This document shows, piece by piece, positions 35,903 through 47,994 of a DNA stretch of 64,000 bases. This DNA comes from Polaromonas sp. P2-4 (GTDB lineage Bacteria; Pseudomonadota; Gammaproteobacteria; Burkholderiales; Burkholderiaceae_C): the NCBI GenBank assembly GCA_024703855.1, contig CP087965.1, positions 1,372,001-1,436,000 of the forward strand, in the 5' to 3' direction. The notes beneath the pieces were generated by a model, which saw only the letters and a list, made by a program, of their open reading frames with translations, did no database searches and was not told the origin of the DNA. Every line of letters starts with the position of its first letter. Position 1 is the stretch's first letter. The position numbers were made by a program, and so were the translations under genes.

Positions 35903-36750
35903 TCAAAGGGCTTCCTTGCGTGGTGTCTTGTAGCGCGCATAGCCCCACAAATATTGCCCGGGCTGACTGAGCACAATCGCCTCAATCGCCTGGTTGATCA
36001 GTGTCACGGCGTGCAGCATATCGCTTTTTCCAGAGACCGCCAGGCCAGTCACGGGTGGCCAGATTTTCAGCACATACCCCCGCCCGTGAGGCAGGCGCTC
36101 ACAGCTCACGGGCAGCAGCGTCGCCCCGCTTTGCAGGGCCAGCCTGGCCGCCAGCGTCATGGTGTAAGCCGGTTTGCCAAAAAAGGCGCCCACACACCCA
36201 GCCCCTCGGGCGGCACCTGGTCGGTCAGCAGCGCCACCGCCTGGTTGGCTTTCAGGGTTTTGTGCATCAGGCGGATGCCGCTCAGGGAGGCGGGCACCAC
36301 GGTGAGGTGGCCGCGGTCGCGGGCGATGCGCTCCAGCCGGGCCAGCCAGGCCTTGCGGGCCGGCCGGTAAATGGCGGTGATGGGGCCGTACAGCTCGGCC
36401 AGCGCCTGTGGCCCGAGTTCAAAACTGCCGCAATGCGGGCCAAAAAAAATCACGCCCCGGCTTTGCGCAAAAGCCTGCACCGCATGGGCCTCGCCTTCAA
36501 CCTGGACATTGCGCAGGCAGGACTCGCCCTGCGGCCGCATCCACAGCCTGGGCAACTCCGCCACAAAACGCCCGGCCTCGGCAATCGCCGGCCGGGCAGC
36601 CTCAAACGGCAGCCCCGCTTGCGCCACATGGGCGCGAAACTGCGCACGGTAGCGCGGGCTCAAGGCCCAGACCAGCCAGCCCAGCGCCCCGCCCAGCGCA
36701 TGCAGGGCAGCCAGCGGCCAGAGTGAGAGAAAACGGAATAACCAGCGCAT
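35903..36750 (-). CDS. LpxL/LpxM-type acyltransferase (upstream paralogue; one apparent frameshift)
   Basis: Second acyltransferase of the same family, about 280 aa. N-terminal anchor FLSLWPLAALHALGGALGWL. Its catalytic-site stretch reads FFGPHCGSFEL, so the HX4D motif appears as HX4E. DQVPPEGLGVWAPF and LPVSCERLPHGRGYVL are the later blocks. The frame breaks near 36190. It lies directly upstream of its paralogue on the same strand and is divergent from metK. The HX4E form is also known in some family members, so the loss of Asp does not by itself mean loss of activity. Confidence 0.82.
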
Positions 36751-36917
36751 GTAAAGGATGTTGAAAGGCGAATCCGGTCAAAAACACAGCGCCTTATAAT
36801 TGCGGCTGTCGCCGAGTTACTGAACAACTTGCAGGGCGACATTAAACCAAACTGCTAAAGCGTTCGCCGAAGCACCCCAGCCGGCAACGCGCCGACAAAC
36901 CTCATGGAGTGTACGCA

Positions 36918-38103
36918 ATGGCGAACGATTTTCTTTTTACGTCCGAATCTGTCTCTGAAGGCCACCCCGACAAGGTCGCGGACCAGATTTCCGATGCGAT
37001 TCTTGACGCGATTTTCAAACAGGACCCGCTGTCCCGCGTGGCCGCTGAAACCCTGACCAACACCGGCCTCGTCGTGCTGGCAGGTGAAATCACCACCAAC
37101 GCCCATGTGGACTACATCCAGGTGGCGCGCGACACCATCAAGCGCATCGGCTACGACAACACCGAGTACGGCATCGACTACAAGGGCTGCGCGGTGATGG
37201 TCTGCTACGACAAGCAGTCCAACGACATCGCCCAGGGTGTGGACCGTGCGTCCGACGACCACCTGAACACCGGCGCCGGCGACCAGGGCCTGATGTTTGG
37301 CTACGCCTGCGACGAGACGCCTGAGCTGATGCCCGCGCCGATTTACTACGCACACCGCCTGGTCGAACGCCAGGCCCAGCTGCGCAAAGACGGCCGCCTG
37401 CCTTTCCTGCGCCCTGACGCCAAGAGCCAAGTGACCATGCGTTACGTCGACGGCAAGCCGCACAGCATAGACACCGTGGTGCTCTCCACCCAGCACAGCC
37501 CCGACCAGAGTGAAACCGCGACGAAGATGAAGGCCTCGTTTACCGAAGCCATCATCGAAGAGATCATCAAGCCCGTGCTGCCCAAGGAATGGCTGAAGGA
37601 CACGCGCTATCTGATCAACCCGACCGGCCGCTTCGTGATTGGCGGACCTGCAGGGTGATTGCGGCCTGACCGGTCGCAAGATCATTGTCGACACCTACGG
37701 CGGTGCCTGCCCGCACGGCGGCGGCGCTTTCAGCGGCAAGGACCCGAGCAAGGTGGACCGCTCAGCCGCTTACGCCGCACGCTACGTCGCCAAAAACATT
37801 GTGGCGGCTGGCTTGGCGCGCCAATGCCAGATTCAGGTGGCTTACGCGATTGGCGTAGCCAAGCCGATGAACGTCACGGTCTACACCGAAGGCACGGGCG
37901 TGATTTCTGATGAGAAGCTCTCGGCACTGGTCAACGAACACTTTGACCTGCGCCCCAAAGGCATCATCCAGATGCTGGACCTGTTGCGTCCCATCTACGA
38001 AAAAACCGCCGCCTACGGCCATTTCGGCCGGGACGAGCCGGAATTCAGCTGGGAGCGTACCGACAAGGCGCAGGCGCTGCGCGCAGCGGCAGGTCTCAAA
38101 TAA
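36918..38103 (+). CDS. metK: S-adenosylmethionine synthetase MetK (one apparent frameshift)
   Basis: Makes S-adenosylmethionine from methionine and ATP. Motifs: [19 protein letters not shown] at the N-terminus (catalytic His), [12 protein letters not shown], and the P-loop-like [18 protein letters not shown]. The frame breaks near 37652 between RFVIGGP and [16 protein letters not shown], consistent with one surplus base. About 393 aa, normal. The ATG at 36918 follows a ~140-nt leader that contains a TATAAT box at 36795-36800. No SAM-type riboswitch was recognised. A strong terminator follows. Confidence 0.95.
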
Positions 38104-38124
38104 GACCTCCGCCTTCTTGCGCAA

Positions 38125-38148
38125 AAGCCACCTTCGGGTGGCTTTTTT
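38125..38148 (+). terminator. Rho-independent terminator of metK
   Basis: A perfect AAGCCACC-TTCG-GGTGGCTT hairpin followed by a T run, 22 nt after the metK stop. Confidence 0.9.
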
Positions 38149-38277
38149 CATGCCGATGGGTGTAAATAAGCTGATGACCCAACCCCTTCCCCCCAAAAAA
38201 ACCATCCCTTGCTTGTTTCCTAGGTGACTTCGAGCTAATTGGCTCCCTTGGGTATGGGTGTGTTTGGAATGACGATA

Positions 38278-38869
38278 TCAACTGCGAACAAATGCCAGCA
38301 ACTGCGCGATGTCCCCGGCGTCTGCCGCGCGCAGGCTTGTCAGATATTGCTGCCTGGCTTCTCCGCCGCCCACGAGATTTTGTCCTCCGCCCCAAGTAAA
38401 CGGGTTGACCTTGCATTGTCGGAGCAGGCAGTCGGTCATTAAGCGAGAGTGGCGGCCATTGCCGTTCTGGGAAGCCGTGCACAAGCACGAGCTGGTGATG
38501 AAAACGGGCGGCAGCCTCATCAACGGGAAAGATGCCTTCCTCCAGCCAGTACTGTGTGTTGTCCAGCAATTGGCGCAGCTGCATCGAAACCTGTGTCCAG
38601 TCACAGCCGATGTTTTTGTCTGATTGTCGAAAAGTCCCTGCCCATCGCCACGTTCGGTTAAACATACGACGGTGCAACGTGCGGCAGAAGTCCTCGGTCA
38701 GCACTTGCGTAATCCGCGCTCGCGTCAACCACCTCTGGGCCTGCAGGATGTTGACTTGCTCCCATTCGTTGAGCGCACCTTGGGTGGTAATGTGCCTGGG
38801 AATGAGCTGTGCGACCTCGTCCGCATCAAGGGGAGTCTGCCCGGGCTCGTAGGTAAACTCTAGCGCCAC
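38278..38869 (-). CDS. Fic-domain protein, mobile mystery protein B type (one apparent frameshift)
   Basis: About 197 aa. The N-terminus MALEFTYEPGQTPLDADEVA and the Fic fold lead to the catalytic motif HGFPNGNGRHSR, which matches the HxFx(D/N)GNGRxxR signature for AMP transfer; the inserted frame break lies inside it near 38470. Fic enzymes usually AMPylate a target protein and many act as toxins. Its start overlaps the HTH gene by 10 nt. The pairing with a short HTH protein is characteristic of the mobile mystery A/B couple. Target unknown. Confidence 0.8.
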
Positions 38870-39321
38870 AACTTGGTCCAGGACCCTGCTAGGAGTTCGC
38901 GCCGGCGCTTCTCTATCTGCTGCGATACAAAATTATCGGACGGGCGCTGGTCTTCAAGGCTCATTGAGTGGGTCACGCCGAGAACCTCTTGGCGGGCGAT
39001 ACTCTCGGCCCGATTTTCAACCACGTTGAGTAACGGTTTTCGAGGCACCAGCCCGTAGACCAACTCGCAGTCGAGCCCGTCAGCCAACTTACGCAGTTGT
39101 GCCAGGGAGATGCGTCCCTCGGCTTCAGTCAATTCGGATTGATGTAACGATGGAGCCGAGATGCAAAGACGCTCGGCTTGCTTGCGCAGGGAAATGCCAA
39201 GAGCCTCCCGAATGGCTCTAAGCCATCCCCCGGAAGGAATAGGCAGCCCCCTGAGCGGTACAAAAGGCTGAATCGCCCGGCTGGTTTGCTCCAGGCGCAG
39301 CCAGTTGAGTTCTGCAGACAT
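38860..39321 (-). CDS. HTH regulator, mobile mystery protein A type (putative antitoxin)
   Basis: A 153-residue intact protein. A helix-turn-helix of the Xre kind spans about residues 35-80: REALGISLRKQAERLCIS, with recognition segment APSLHQSELTEAEG, then LAQLRKLADGLDCELVYGLV, and a charged C-terminal helix. It is the first gene of a two-gene operon with the Fic gene. Four copies of a 12-bp motif lie immediately upstream, the pattern expected for autorepression. No ribosome site is visible before the ATG. Confidence 0.78.
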   Translation of the reverse strand: MSAELNWLRLEQTSRAIQPFVPLRGLPIPSGGWLRAIREALGISLRKQAERLCISAPSLHQSELTEAEGRISLAQLRKLADGLDCELVYGLVPRKPLLNVVENRAESIARQEVLGVTHSMSLEDQRPSDNFVSQQIEKRRRELLAGSWTKLWR

Positions 39322-39325
39322 AATT

Positions 39326-39442
39326 GTTAGCCTATGAATTTACAATTTAATGATTAACGTTAATCCATAGACTAACGAAAGTCAAATATTAGTTAGTTTA
39401 TAGGCTAATAAAAATGCGAATTTAGTTAATCTAAAGGCTAAC
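39326..39442. promoter_or_regulatory. Four-site operator array upstream of the HTH/Fic pair
   Basis: Consensus on the plus strand is YYATAGGCTAAC. Sites: 39326-39337 (inverse, GTTAGCCTATGA), 39365-39376 (CCATAGACTAAC), 39397-39408 (TTTATAGGCTAA) and 39431-39442 (CTAAAGGCTAAC). The site nearest the gene faces the other three. A minus-strand TTGACT (39385-39380) sits between sites 2 and 3 and could be the -35 box. The stretch is strongly A/T rich against GC-rich flanks. Confidence 0.6.
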
Positions 39443-39898
39443 AATTCTCAACAAGAACCTCCGCAACACTCGCAACCGCGCTTGCCGAGCGCCACAATCC
39501 GCCTGGTTGAGAAATGCGGAATGCGTCCAACTTATTGTTTTACAAGGGTATTGGCCATCAGCTTATTAACACCCATGCCGACGCCAGACGCGGTGTCAAG
39601 TCTGGAGTGCAACACCGAAGGGCTGCTACCACGCAACATGCATCACGGCCGCCCCCATGCTTGACGTGGATCAATACGCTGCGAGCCACTGTCGCTAAGC
39701 TGAGGAAGCTCTGCACAACCCCTCGCGGTCCGTGATCGCACGGATTCGGGCGGTCTACTGTGTTGTATTTTTTGCCAATAGCGGGGCTATGGGCTGCAAA
39801 ACACGCCTTGTAGCCCATCCCGACCCGCACGCCACGAACTCGCGCGAAGTTATGCAGAGGTTCGCTAAAACTTCGCCCTGGGCGCTCATCTTCAGTCT
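39443..39898. other. Non-coding stretch between the cassette and the desaturase
   Basis: No convincing gene in 456 nt. It holds the right inverted repeat of the cassette (39553-39576), an FNR-like palindrome (39661-39674) and, at about 39781-39817, an inverted ATGGGCT/AGCCCAT pair. Short reading frames on both strands show no codon pattern like the neighbours. Confidence 0.5.
39661..39674. promoter_or_regulatory. FNR/ANR-type binding site
   Basis: TTGACGTGGATCAA matches the FNR-family consensus TTGAY-N4-RTCAA exactly. It lies 225 nt before the desaturase ATG. If it activates from position -41.5, transcription would begin near 39709 and leave a ~190-nt leader. Which promoter it serves is not known. 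Confidence 0.5.
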
Positions 39899-40940
39899 AT
39901 GCACCAAGCTACCGTCATCCCGCACCGCAAAATCATCCGCGAATGGCTTGCGCCCATTGCCCACAAAAACACGGCCTATGCGGTCTGCCTGGTGGTGGCG
40001 GACCTGCTGCTGTTTGGGCTGACGCTCAGCGCAGCCGTTTTGCTGGCCCAGCCTGCCCTGCAGGTGCTAGCCGGCATCGTCACCGGCCTGGTCATAGGCC
40101 GGCTGTTTATTTTGGGTCACGATGCCTGCCACCACAGCTTCACGCCCCATCGTCGGCTCAACCGCTGGCTTGGACGGCTGGTGTTCCTGCCCTCACTCAC
40201 GCCCTACAGCCTCTGGGACGTGGGCCACAACGTCGTGCACCACGGCTACACCAACCTCAAGGACTTCGACTTTGTGTGGCAACCGTATTCGCTCGACGCT
40301 TATCGGCGCCTGCCCGCTTGGCGCAGGGCCCTGGAACGGGTGTACCGAAGCGGCTGGGCTCCGTGGCTTTACTACGCGCTTGAAATCTGGTTCAAGCGCA
40401 TGTACTTCCTGTCAACAAAGCTGATGCCCACACGCCGCAGCATTTTTACGGCCGACTGCCTGCTGGTCACTGGCGTGGCAATAGCCTGGGTTGTGGCACT
40501 CGTTTATGCGGCATTCGCCACCGGTCAATCGCCGTGGTGGCTATTAAGTGTCGCGTTTTTACTGCCCCTGCTGGTGTGGAACGCCTTGATCGGCTTTGTC
40601 GTCTATGTACACCACACCCACACCCGCGTAGCCTGGTACGCGCAGAAAAGACTGGTCGGCGGCCAGCTCCTTTGTTTCGACCACCGTGCACCTGACCTTT
40701 GGCGCCGGCCTTGGCAGCGCGCTGCACCACATCATGGAACACACGGCACACCATGTCGACATGAGCGTGCCGCTGTACCGCCTCAAGCAGGCACAGGCGC
40801 TGTTGGAAGCCAAATTACCCGGCCACATCGTGATTCAGCCCTTTTCCTGGGCCTGGTATTTTGAGACGGCCAGACGCTGCAAACTGTACGATTTTGAGCA
40901 GCAATGCTGGACTGACTTCATGGGCCAACGGACGAGCTAA
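39899..40940 (+). CDS. Membrane fatty acid desaturase (one apparent frameshift)
   Basis: Integral membrane di-iron desaturase, about 347 aa. Three histidine boxes: GHDACHH, GHNVVHHGY and EHTAHHVDM. Two hydrophobic pairs of helices surround them (CLVVADLLLFGLTLSAAVLL; LLSVAFLLPLLVWNALIGFV). The frame breaks near 40648, where AGAAAAGAC needs an extra A to give the DWSAASSFVSTTVHL continuation. It lies immediately upstream of the groES promoter. Substrate position (acyl-lipid delta-9 or delta-12 type) cannot be told. Confidence 0.87.
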
Positions 40941-40962
40941 CTGTTTTTTACGCAGCCCCGTC

Positions 40963-40989
40963 CTTGAAATCCGACCTGAATGCCCCTAT
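40963..40989 (+). promoter_or_regulatory. Sigma32-type heat-shock promoter of groES-groEL
   Basis: CTTGAAA (40963-40969), 13-base spacer, CCCCTAT (40983-40989): close to the RpoH consensus CTTGAAA-N11-16-CCCCATNT. It directly abuts the CIRCE element downstream. Confidence 0.82.
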
Positions 40990-40991
40990 CA

Positions 40992-41018
40992 TTAGCACTC
41001 GATGGTATTGAGTGCTAA
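40992..41018. promoter_or_regulatory. CIRCE operator (HrcA-binding site)
   Basis: A perfect TTAGCACTC-N9-GAGTGCTAA inverted repeat overlapping the expected transcription start of groES. In the family this is the HrcA repressor site. With the sigma32 box it gives dual heat-shock control. Confidence 0.95.
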
Positions 41019-41114
41019 CAAGTTATCTCAAACCACGCCCAAGTTAACAAGCACCAACTTTTCAGTCGGTGCTTTTTGATTCCCAAAACCGTTGTTATCA
41101 AACAAGGAGCTCCT

Positions 41115-41405
41115 ATGAAACTTCGTCCTTTGCACGACCGCGTGATCGTCAAACGCGTGGAAAACGAAACCAAAACCGCCTCTGGCATCGTCATTCCTGA
41201 CAGTGCAGCCGAAAAGCCTGATCAAGGCGAAATTCTGGCCGTTGGTCCTGGCAAAAAGAACGACAAGGGCGAGATCAGCCCCGTGGGCGTGAAAGTCGGC
41301 GACCGCGTGTTGTTCGGCAAATACAGCGGCCAGACCGTCAAGGTCGATGGCGACGAACTCTTGGTAATGAAAGAAGAAGACCTCTTTGCAGTGGTCGAGA
41401 AGTAA
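41115..41405 (+). CDS. groES: Co-chaperonin GroES
   Basis: A 96-residue GroES, intact. [16 protein letters not shown] begins the beta-barrel, [17 protein letters not shown] is the mobile loop with the IVI tripeptide that binds GroEL, and the roof loop region is [11 protein letters not shown]. Start ATG at 41115 with an AAGGAGC ribosome site. The ~100-nt leader carries CIRCE. Operon with groEL after 48 nt. Confidence 0.97.
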   Translation: MKLRPLHDRVIVKRVENETKTASGIVIPDSAAEKPDQGEILAVGPGKKNDKGEISPVGVKVGDRVLFGKYSGQTVKVDGDELLVMKEEDLFAVVEK

Positions 41406-43103
<1,698 letters not shown>

Positions 43104-43137
43104 TGTCCGTTTGAGCCCGGCTAAGCTGGGCTCACGC

Positions 43138-43171
43138 AAAAGGGCCCCGCAGTGCGCTGCGGCCCTTTTTT
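43138..43171. terminator. Terminator between groEL and the DUF805 gene
   Basis: AAAAGGGCC-CCGCAG stem, TGCG loop, CTGCGG-CCCTTTTTT. The A run on one side and T run on the other let it serve both convergent genes. A second smaller hairpin (GAGCCCGGC / GCTGGGCTC) precedes it at 43113-43133. Confidence 0.82.
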
Positions 43172-43186
43172 ATGCGTCAAAGAAAC

Positions 43187-43516
43187 TCAGGCAGACGCAG
43201 CCTCGTACTCGTTGGCACCCTCAGCTGTGGACTGAACCCACCAGTAAATCAGCAGCAGCAAGCCGATGCCGGTCAGCATGATCAGCTGCCACCAGCCACT
43301 TTTGCCAATGTCGTGCAGGCGGCGCGTACCTACAGCCAAGCCTGGCAGCAGCAAACCCAGCGACACCAGACCATAGAGCAAGTCGCTCACCATCGAAGCG
43401 GCAACCAACGCCAACACCTGGAACAAAAAGAACCACCAAAACTCAGCGCGCGATGCGCGACCGGAAAATGCCGCGTACTTGGCAAAGCAGGTGGAAATGG
43501 CTTGACCGAAATTCAT
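43187..43516 (-). CDS. DUF805 family membrane protein
   Basis: A 109-residue membrane protein. MNFGQAISTCFAKYAAFSGRASRAEFWWF is the family signature (aromatic/FWxF start), with the RLHDIGKSGWW motif between helices LVSLGLLLPGLAV and LIMLTGIGLLLLIYWWV. Function is not known in the family. A strong GAGGAGG ribosome site decides the ATG at 43516. Convergent with groEL. Intact. Confidence 0.88.
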   Translation of the reverse strand: MNFGQAISTCFAKYAAFSGRASRAEFWWFFLFQVLALVAASMVSDLLYGLVSLGLLLPGLAVGTRRLHDIGKSGWWQLIMLTGIGLLLLIYWWVQSTAEGANEYEAASA

Positions 43517-43550
43517 GTTATTCGTCCTCCTCACAGGATTCACGGGTTCA

Positions 43551-45183
<1,633 letters not shown>

Positions 45184-45187
<4 letters not shown>

Positions 45188-46128
45188 GCAGCCACCATCA
45201 GTTGTTCCAGCTTGATGGCATCCACCGCAAAGGCGCGAATGCCCTCGGCAAGTTTCTCGGTGGCCATCGCGTCTTCGTTGAGCGCGTAGCGAAACCGGCT
45301 TCGTCAAAATTCACGGCAGGCAAATCCAGTGACTTCGCGGCGTTGGCATCCAGGCGCGTGGCAGCGGTGCTTCGCTGGCGGCCAGCTGGGCCAGCAGTTC
45401 GGGGCTGATGGTCAGCAAGTCGCAGCCGGCCAGCGCGGTAATCTGGCCCACATTGCGAAAACTCGCACCCATCACTTCGGTGGCAATGCCGAAGTGCTTG
45501 TAATGGTTGTAGATCTGGTGCACCGACTTCACGCCGGGGTCGTTGGCGCCGGCGTTGTCGGCCTCCACCCAGCCGGCACCCGCCGACTTTTTATACCAGT
45601 CGTAAATACGGCCCACAAACGGTGAAATCAGCTGCACTTTGGCCTGGCCGCAGGCCACCGCCTGGGCAAACGAAAACAGCAGCGTGAGGTTGGTATGAAT
45701 GCCGCGCCGCTCCAGCTTTTCAGCGGCCTGAATACCTTCCCAGGTGGCGGCCACCTTGATCAGCACCCGGTCAATGTGAATGCCTTCGGCCTGGTACAGC
45801 TCAACAATGCGTTCGCCGCGCGTGTAGCTGGCGTTGGCGTCAAAGCTCAGGCGGGCATCCACCTCGGTCGACACGCGGCCGGGAATGAGGGAAAGAATCT
45901 CGCAGCCAAAGCGCACCAGCAGGCGGTCCATGATTTCGTCGAGCGGGCGGCCCTTGAATTTGCTGACGGTGTCTCTCAAGAGCGGCTGGTAATCCGCTTT
46001 TGCACCGCCTTGAGAATCAGCGAGGGGTTGGTCGTGGCATCGTGCGGCTTGAAGGCATCAAGCTGCTTGAAGTCGCCGGTATCGGCCACCACGGTGGTGA
46101 ATTGTTTCAGCGCGTCAAGTTGAGTCAT
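45184..46128 (-). CDS. tal: Transaldolase (two to three apparent frameshifts)
   Basis: Pentose phosphate pathway enzyme. The Schiff-base lysine is in [14 protein letters not shown]-terminal [18 protein letters not shown] and [12 protein letters not shown] mark a type I transaldolase. [16 protein letters not shown] and [15 protein letters not shown] follow. Frames break near 45985, 45350 and 45305. ATG at 46128, TGA overlapping the pgi ATG. Operon tal-pgi, divergent from zwf. About 314 aa. Confidence 0.92.
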
Positions 46129-46261
46129 GGTTGGTTCATGGCAAAGCTGCGAAGTTGTTCGGAATAAAACACCGGATCAGGCACATGGTGAAAGCCCGGG
46201 TAGGCGAGTTACCATTATGCCCATAGAATATGAAACTTTATTACCAACTCAAATTCTGACC

Positions 46262-47732
46262 ATGAGTTTTGACCTCATTCTTTTTGGTGGCACGGGCGAT
46301 CTGGTGTGGCGCAAAATCATGCCGGCCCTGTTTCAGGCTTTCCGCCACGGCTCGCTGCCGGCAGGCGGGCGCATTGTCGGTGTGGCGCGCGACGATTTGT
46401 CGGACGAGCAATACCACGACTTCATCAAGGCCCGCTTTGACCATGTCGATCTGGCCAAGCGCCCCAGTGAGGAGGAGTTTTCGCGCTTTGCGGCGCTGCT
46501 CAGTTACCTGCGCATGGATTTGTCCAACCCGGCCGACTATGCCCAGCTGGCGGCCAAGCTGCAGCAGCGCCCCGCCGAGGTGGTGGTGATGTATGTGGCC
46601 ACCGCCCCCAGCCTCTTTACCACCGTGTGTGAGCAGATGGCCGCCGCCGGCCTCAATGGCCCTGCAAACCCGGGTGGTGCTCGAAAAACCCCTGGGCCAC
46701 GACCTGGCCTCCAACCGCACCATCAACCAGACCGTGCGCAGCGTGCTGACCGAGCAGCAAATCTTCCGTATCGACCATTACCTGGGCAAGCCCTCGGTGC
46801 AAAACCTGTTTGCGCTGCGCTTTGGCAACTCGCTGTTTGAACCGCTGTGGCGCTGCATGAAACGATTGCCAACATCCAGATCACGATTGCCGAAGATCTG
46901 GGCGTTGAAAAACGCGGGGCGTTTTACGACAGCACCGGCGCACTGCGCGACATGGTGCAAAACCATGCCTTGCAACTGCTGTGCGCCATCGGCATGGAGC
47001 CGCCCATCAACTCCCACGCCGATGCCATCCGCGACGAAAAGCTCAAGGTCTTGCGTTCACTGAAAGCCTGGACGCCCGAAACCCTGAGCCAGCATGTCAT
47101 TCGCGGCCAATATGCAGCCGGCAGCATTGATGGCGAGGCCGTGCCCGGCTACCGCGATGAAAAGGCGTGAACCCGGACAGCCGCACCGAAACCTTTGTCG
47201 CCCTGCGCACCGAGATTGCCAACTGGCGCTGGGCCGGCGTGCCGTTTTACATACGCACCGGCAAGCGCCTGGCCGGCCGTGACGCGCATATCGAGGTGAA
47301 CTTTCGCCCCACGCCGCATGCGATTTTCCAGTCGCCGCTGGCGAATTCGAACGTTGCCAACCGGCTGGTGATCAATCTGCAACCCAAAGACGGCCTGGAG
47401 CTGCATTTGCTGGCGCAAGGTGCCGACCAGCGCCACCGCGCCGGCACGCCCACGCTGGCCCCGGTGCAGCTCGATCTTGACTTTGACAAACGCTTTGGCT
47501 CCGAGCGCGTGGGCGCCTACGAACGGCTGCTGCTGGACGTGATCGCCGGACGGCTCAACCTGTTTGTGCGCAGCGACGAGCAGGAAGAAGCCTGGCGCTG
47601 GGTCGAGCCGATTTTGGATGCCTGGGGCAACGACGCCAGCGGGCTACGGCCTTACGCGGCGGGAACCTGGGGGCCAAGCGCCGCCAGCGGGATGATTGGC
47701 GCGATGGCTATTGCTGGAGCGAGGAATGTTAG
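46262..47732 (+). CDS. zwf: Glucose-6-phosphate 1-dehydrogenase Zwf (four apparent frameshifts)
   Basis: First step of the oxidative pentose phosphate/Entner-Doudoroff routes. NADP site [12 protein letters not shown], active-site RIDHYLGK, then [16 protein letters not shown], and [15 protein letters not shown] late. Frames break near 46655, 46855, 47165 and 47705; the native C-terminus is [10 protein letters not shown] with the TAG at 47730. About 490 aa. It is followed by a 258-bp palindromic repeat and then hexR, the regulator that in other proteobacteria represses zwf. Confidence 0.91.
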
Positions 47733-47988
47733 CCCCCACGCTTTTCACTGCGTGTAATGCGCTGCCCCCCGAGGGGGCCGCTGCGCCTGCGGTCTGGCAA
47801 AGCCAGTCCCGCGGCCCCGGCTTGCCGTATGCATCCCTACGAAGGCTTGCTGCGTGTGGCGCTCTGTACGTTGCAAGTCGCTGGCCCTCAAAACACCAGT
47901 CCGAGCCGCGGAACCGGCTTTGCCGGGCCGCAGGCGGGGGCAGCCCCCGGGGGCAGGGAGTTACACGAAGTGAACGACCGTGGGGGCC
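47731..47988. repeat. Large imperfect palindrome between zwf and hexR
   Basis: Two ~100-nt arms (47731-47830 and 47890-47988) are imperfect inverted copies of each other. Outer part GCCCCCACG with TTCACT and GTGTAA, then a C-rich/G-rich CCCCCCGAGGGGG-like core, then GGCAAAGCC and CCGCGG blocks. It starts at the zwf stop codon and ends 7 nt before the hexR ATG, so it fills the whole 262-nt gap. It looks like two facing copies of a family-level interspersed repeat. Confidence 0.8.
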
Positions 47989-47994
47989 ATCCAC

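Larger units (their letters stand above)
38156..39576. mobile_element. Cassette with 24-bp inverted repeats carrying the mobile mystery A/B pair
   Basis: The left sequence at 38156-38179 (ATGGGTGT, then AATAAGCTGATG) recurs in inverted orientation at 39553-39576 with 22 of 24 matches. Between them lie only the Fic gene, its HTH partner and an A/T-rich regulatory region. Families 'mobile mystery protein A' and 'B' are, from established annotation, found in mobile contexts. No transposase or integrase lies inside, so if mobile it would need an enzyme in trans. The left repeat begins 8 bp after the metK terminator. Confidence 0.55.

Noticed and set aside
36751..36917. SAM- or SAH-type riboswitch before metK
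   Set aside because: The leader is only ~120-140 nt and I could not fit any known riboswitch core to it.
39700..39730. IS5-like end (GAAGCTCTGCACAACCCC) in the non-coding gap before the desaturase
   Set aside because: No partner end and no transposase remains; the similarity is too short.
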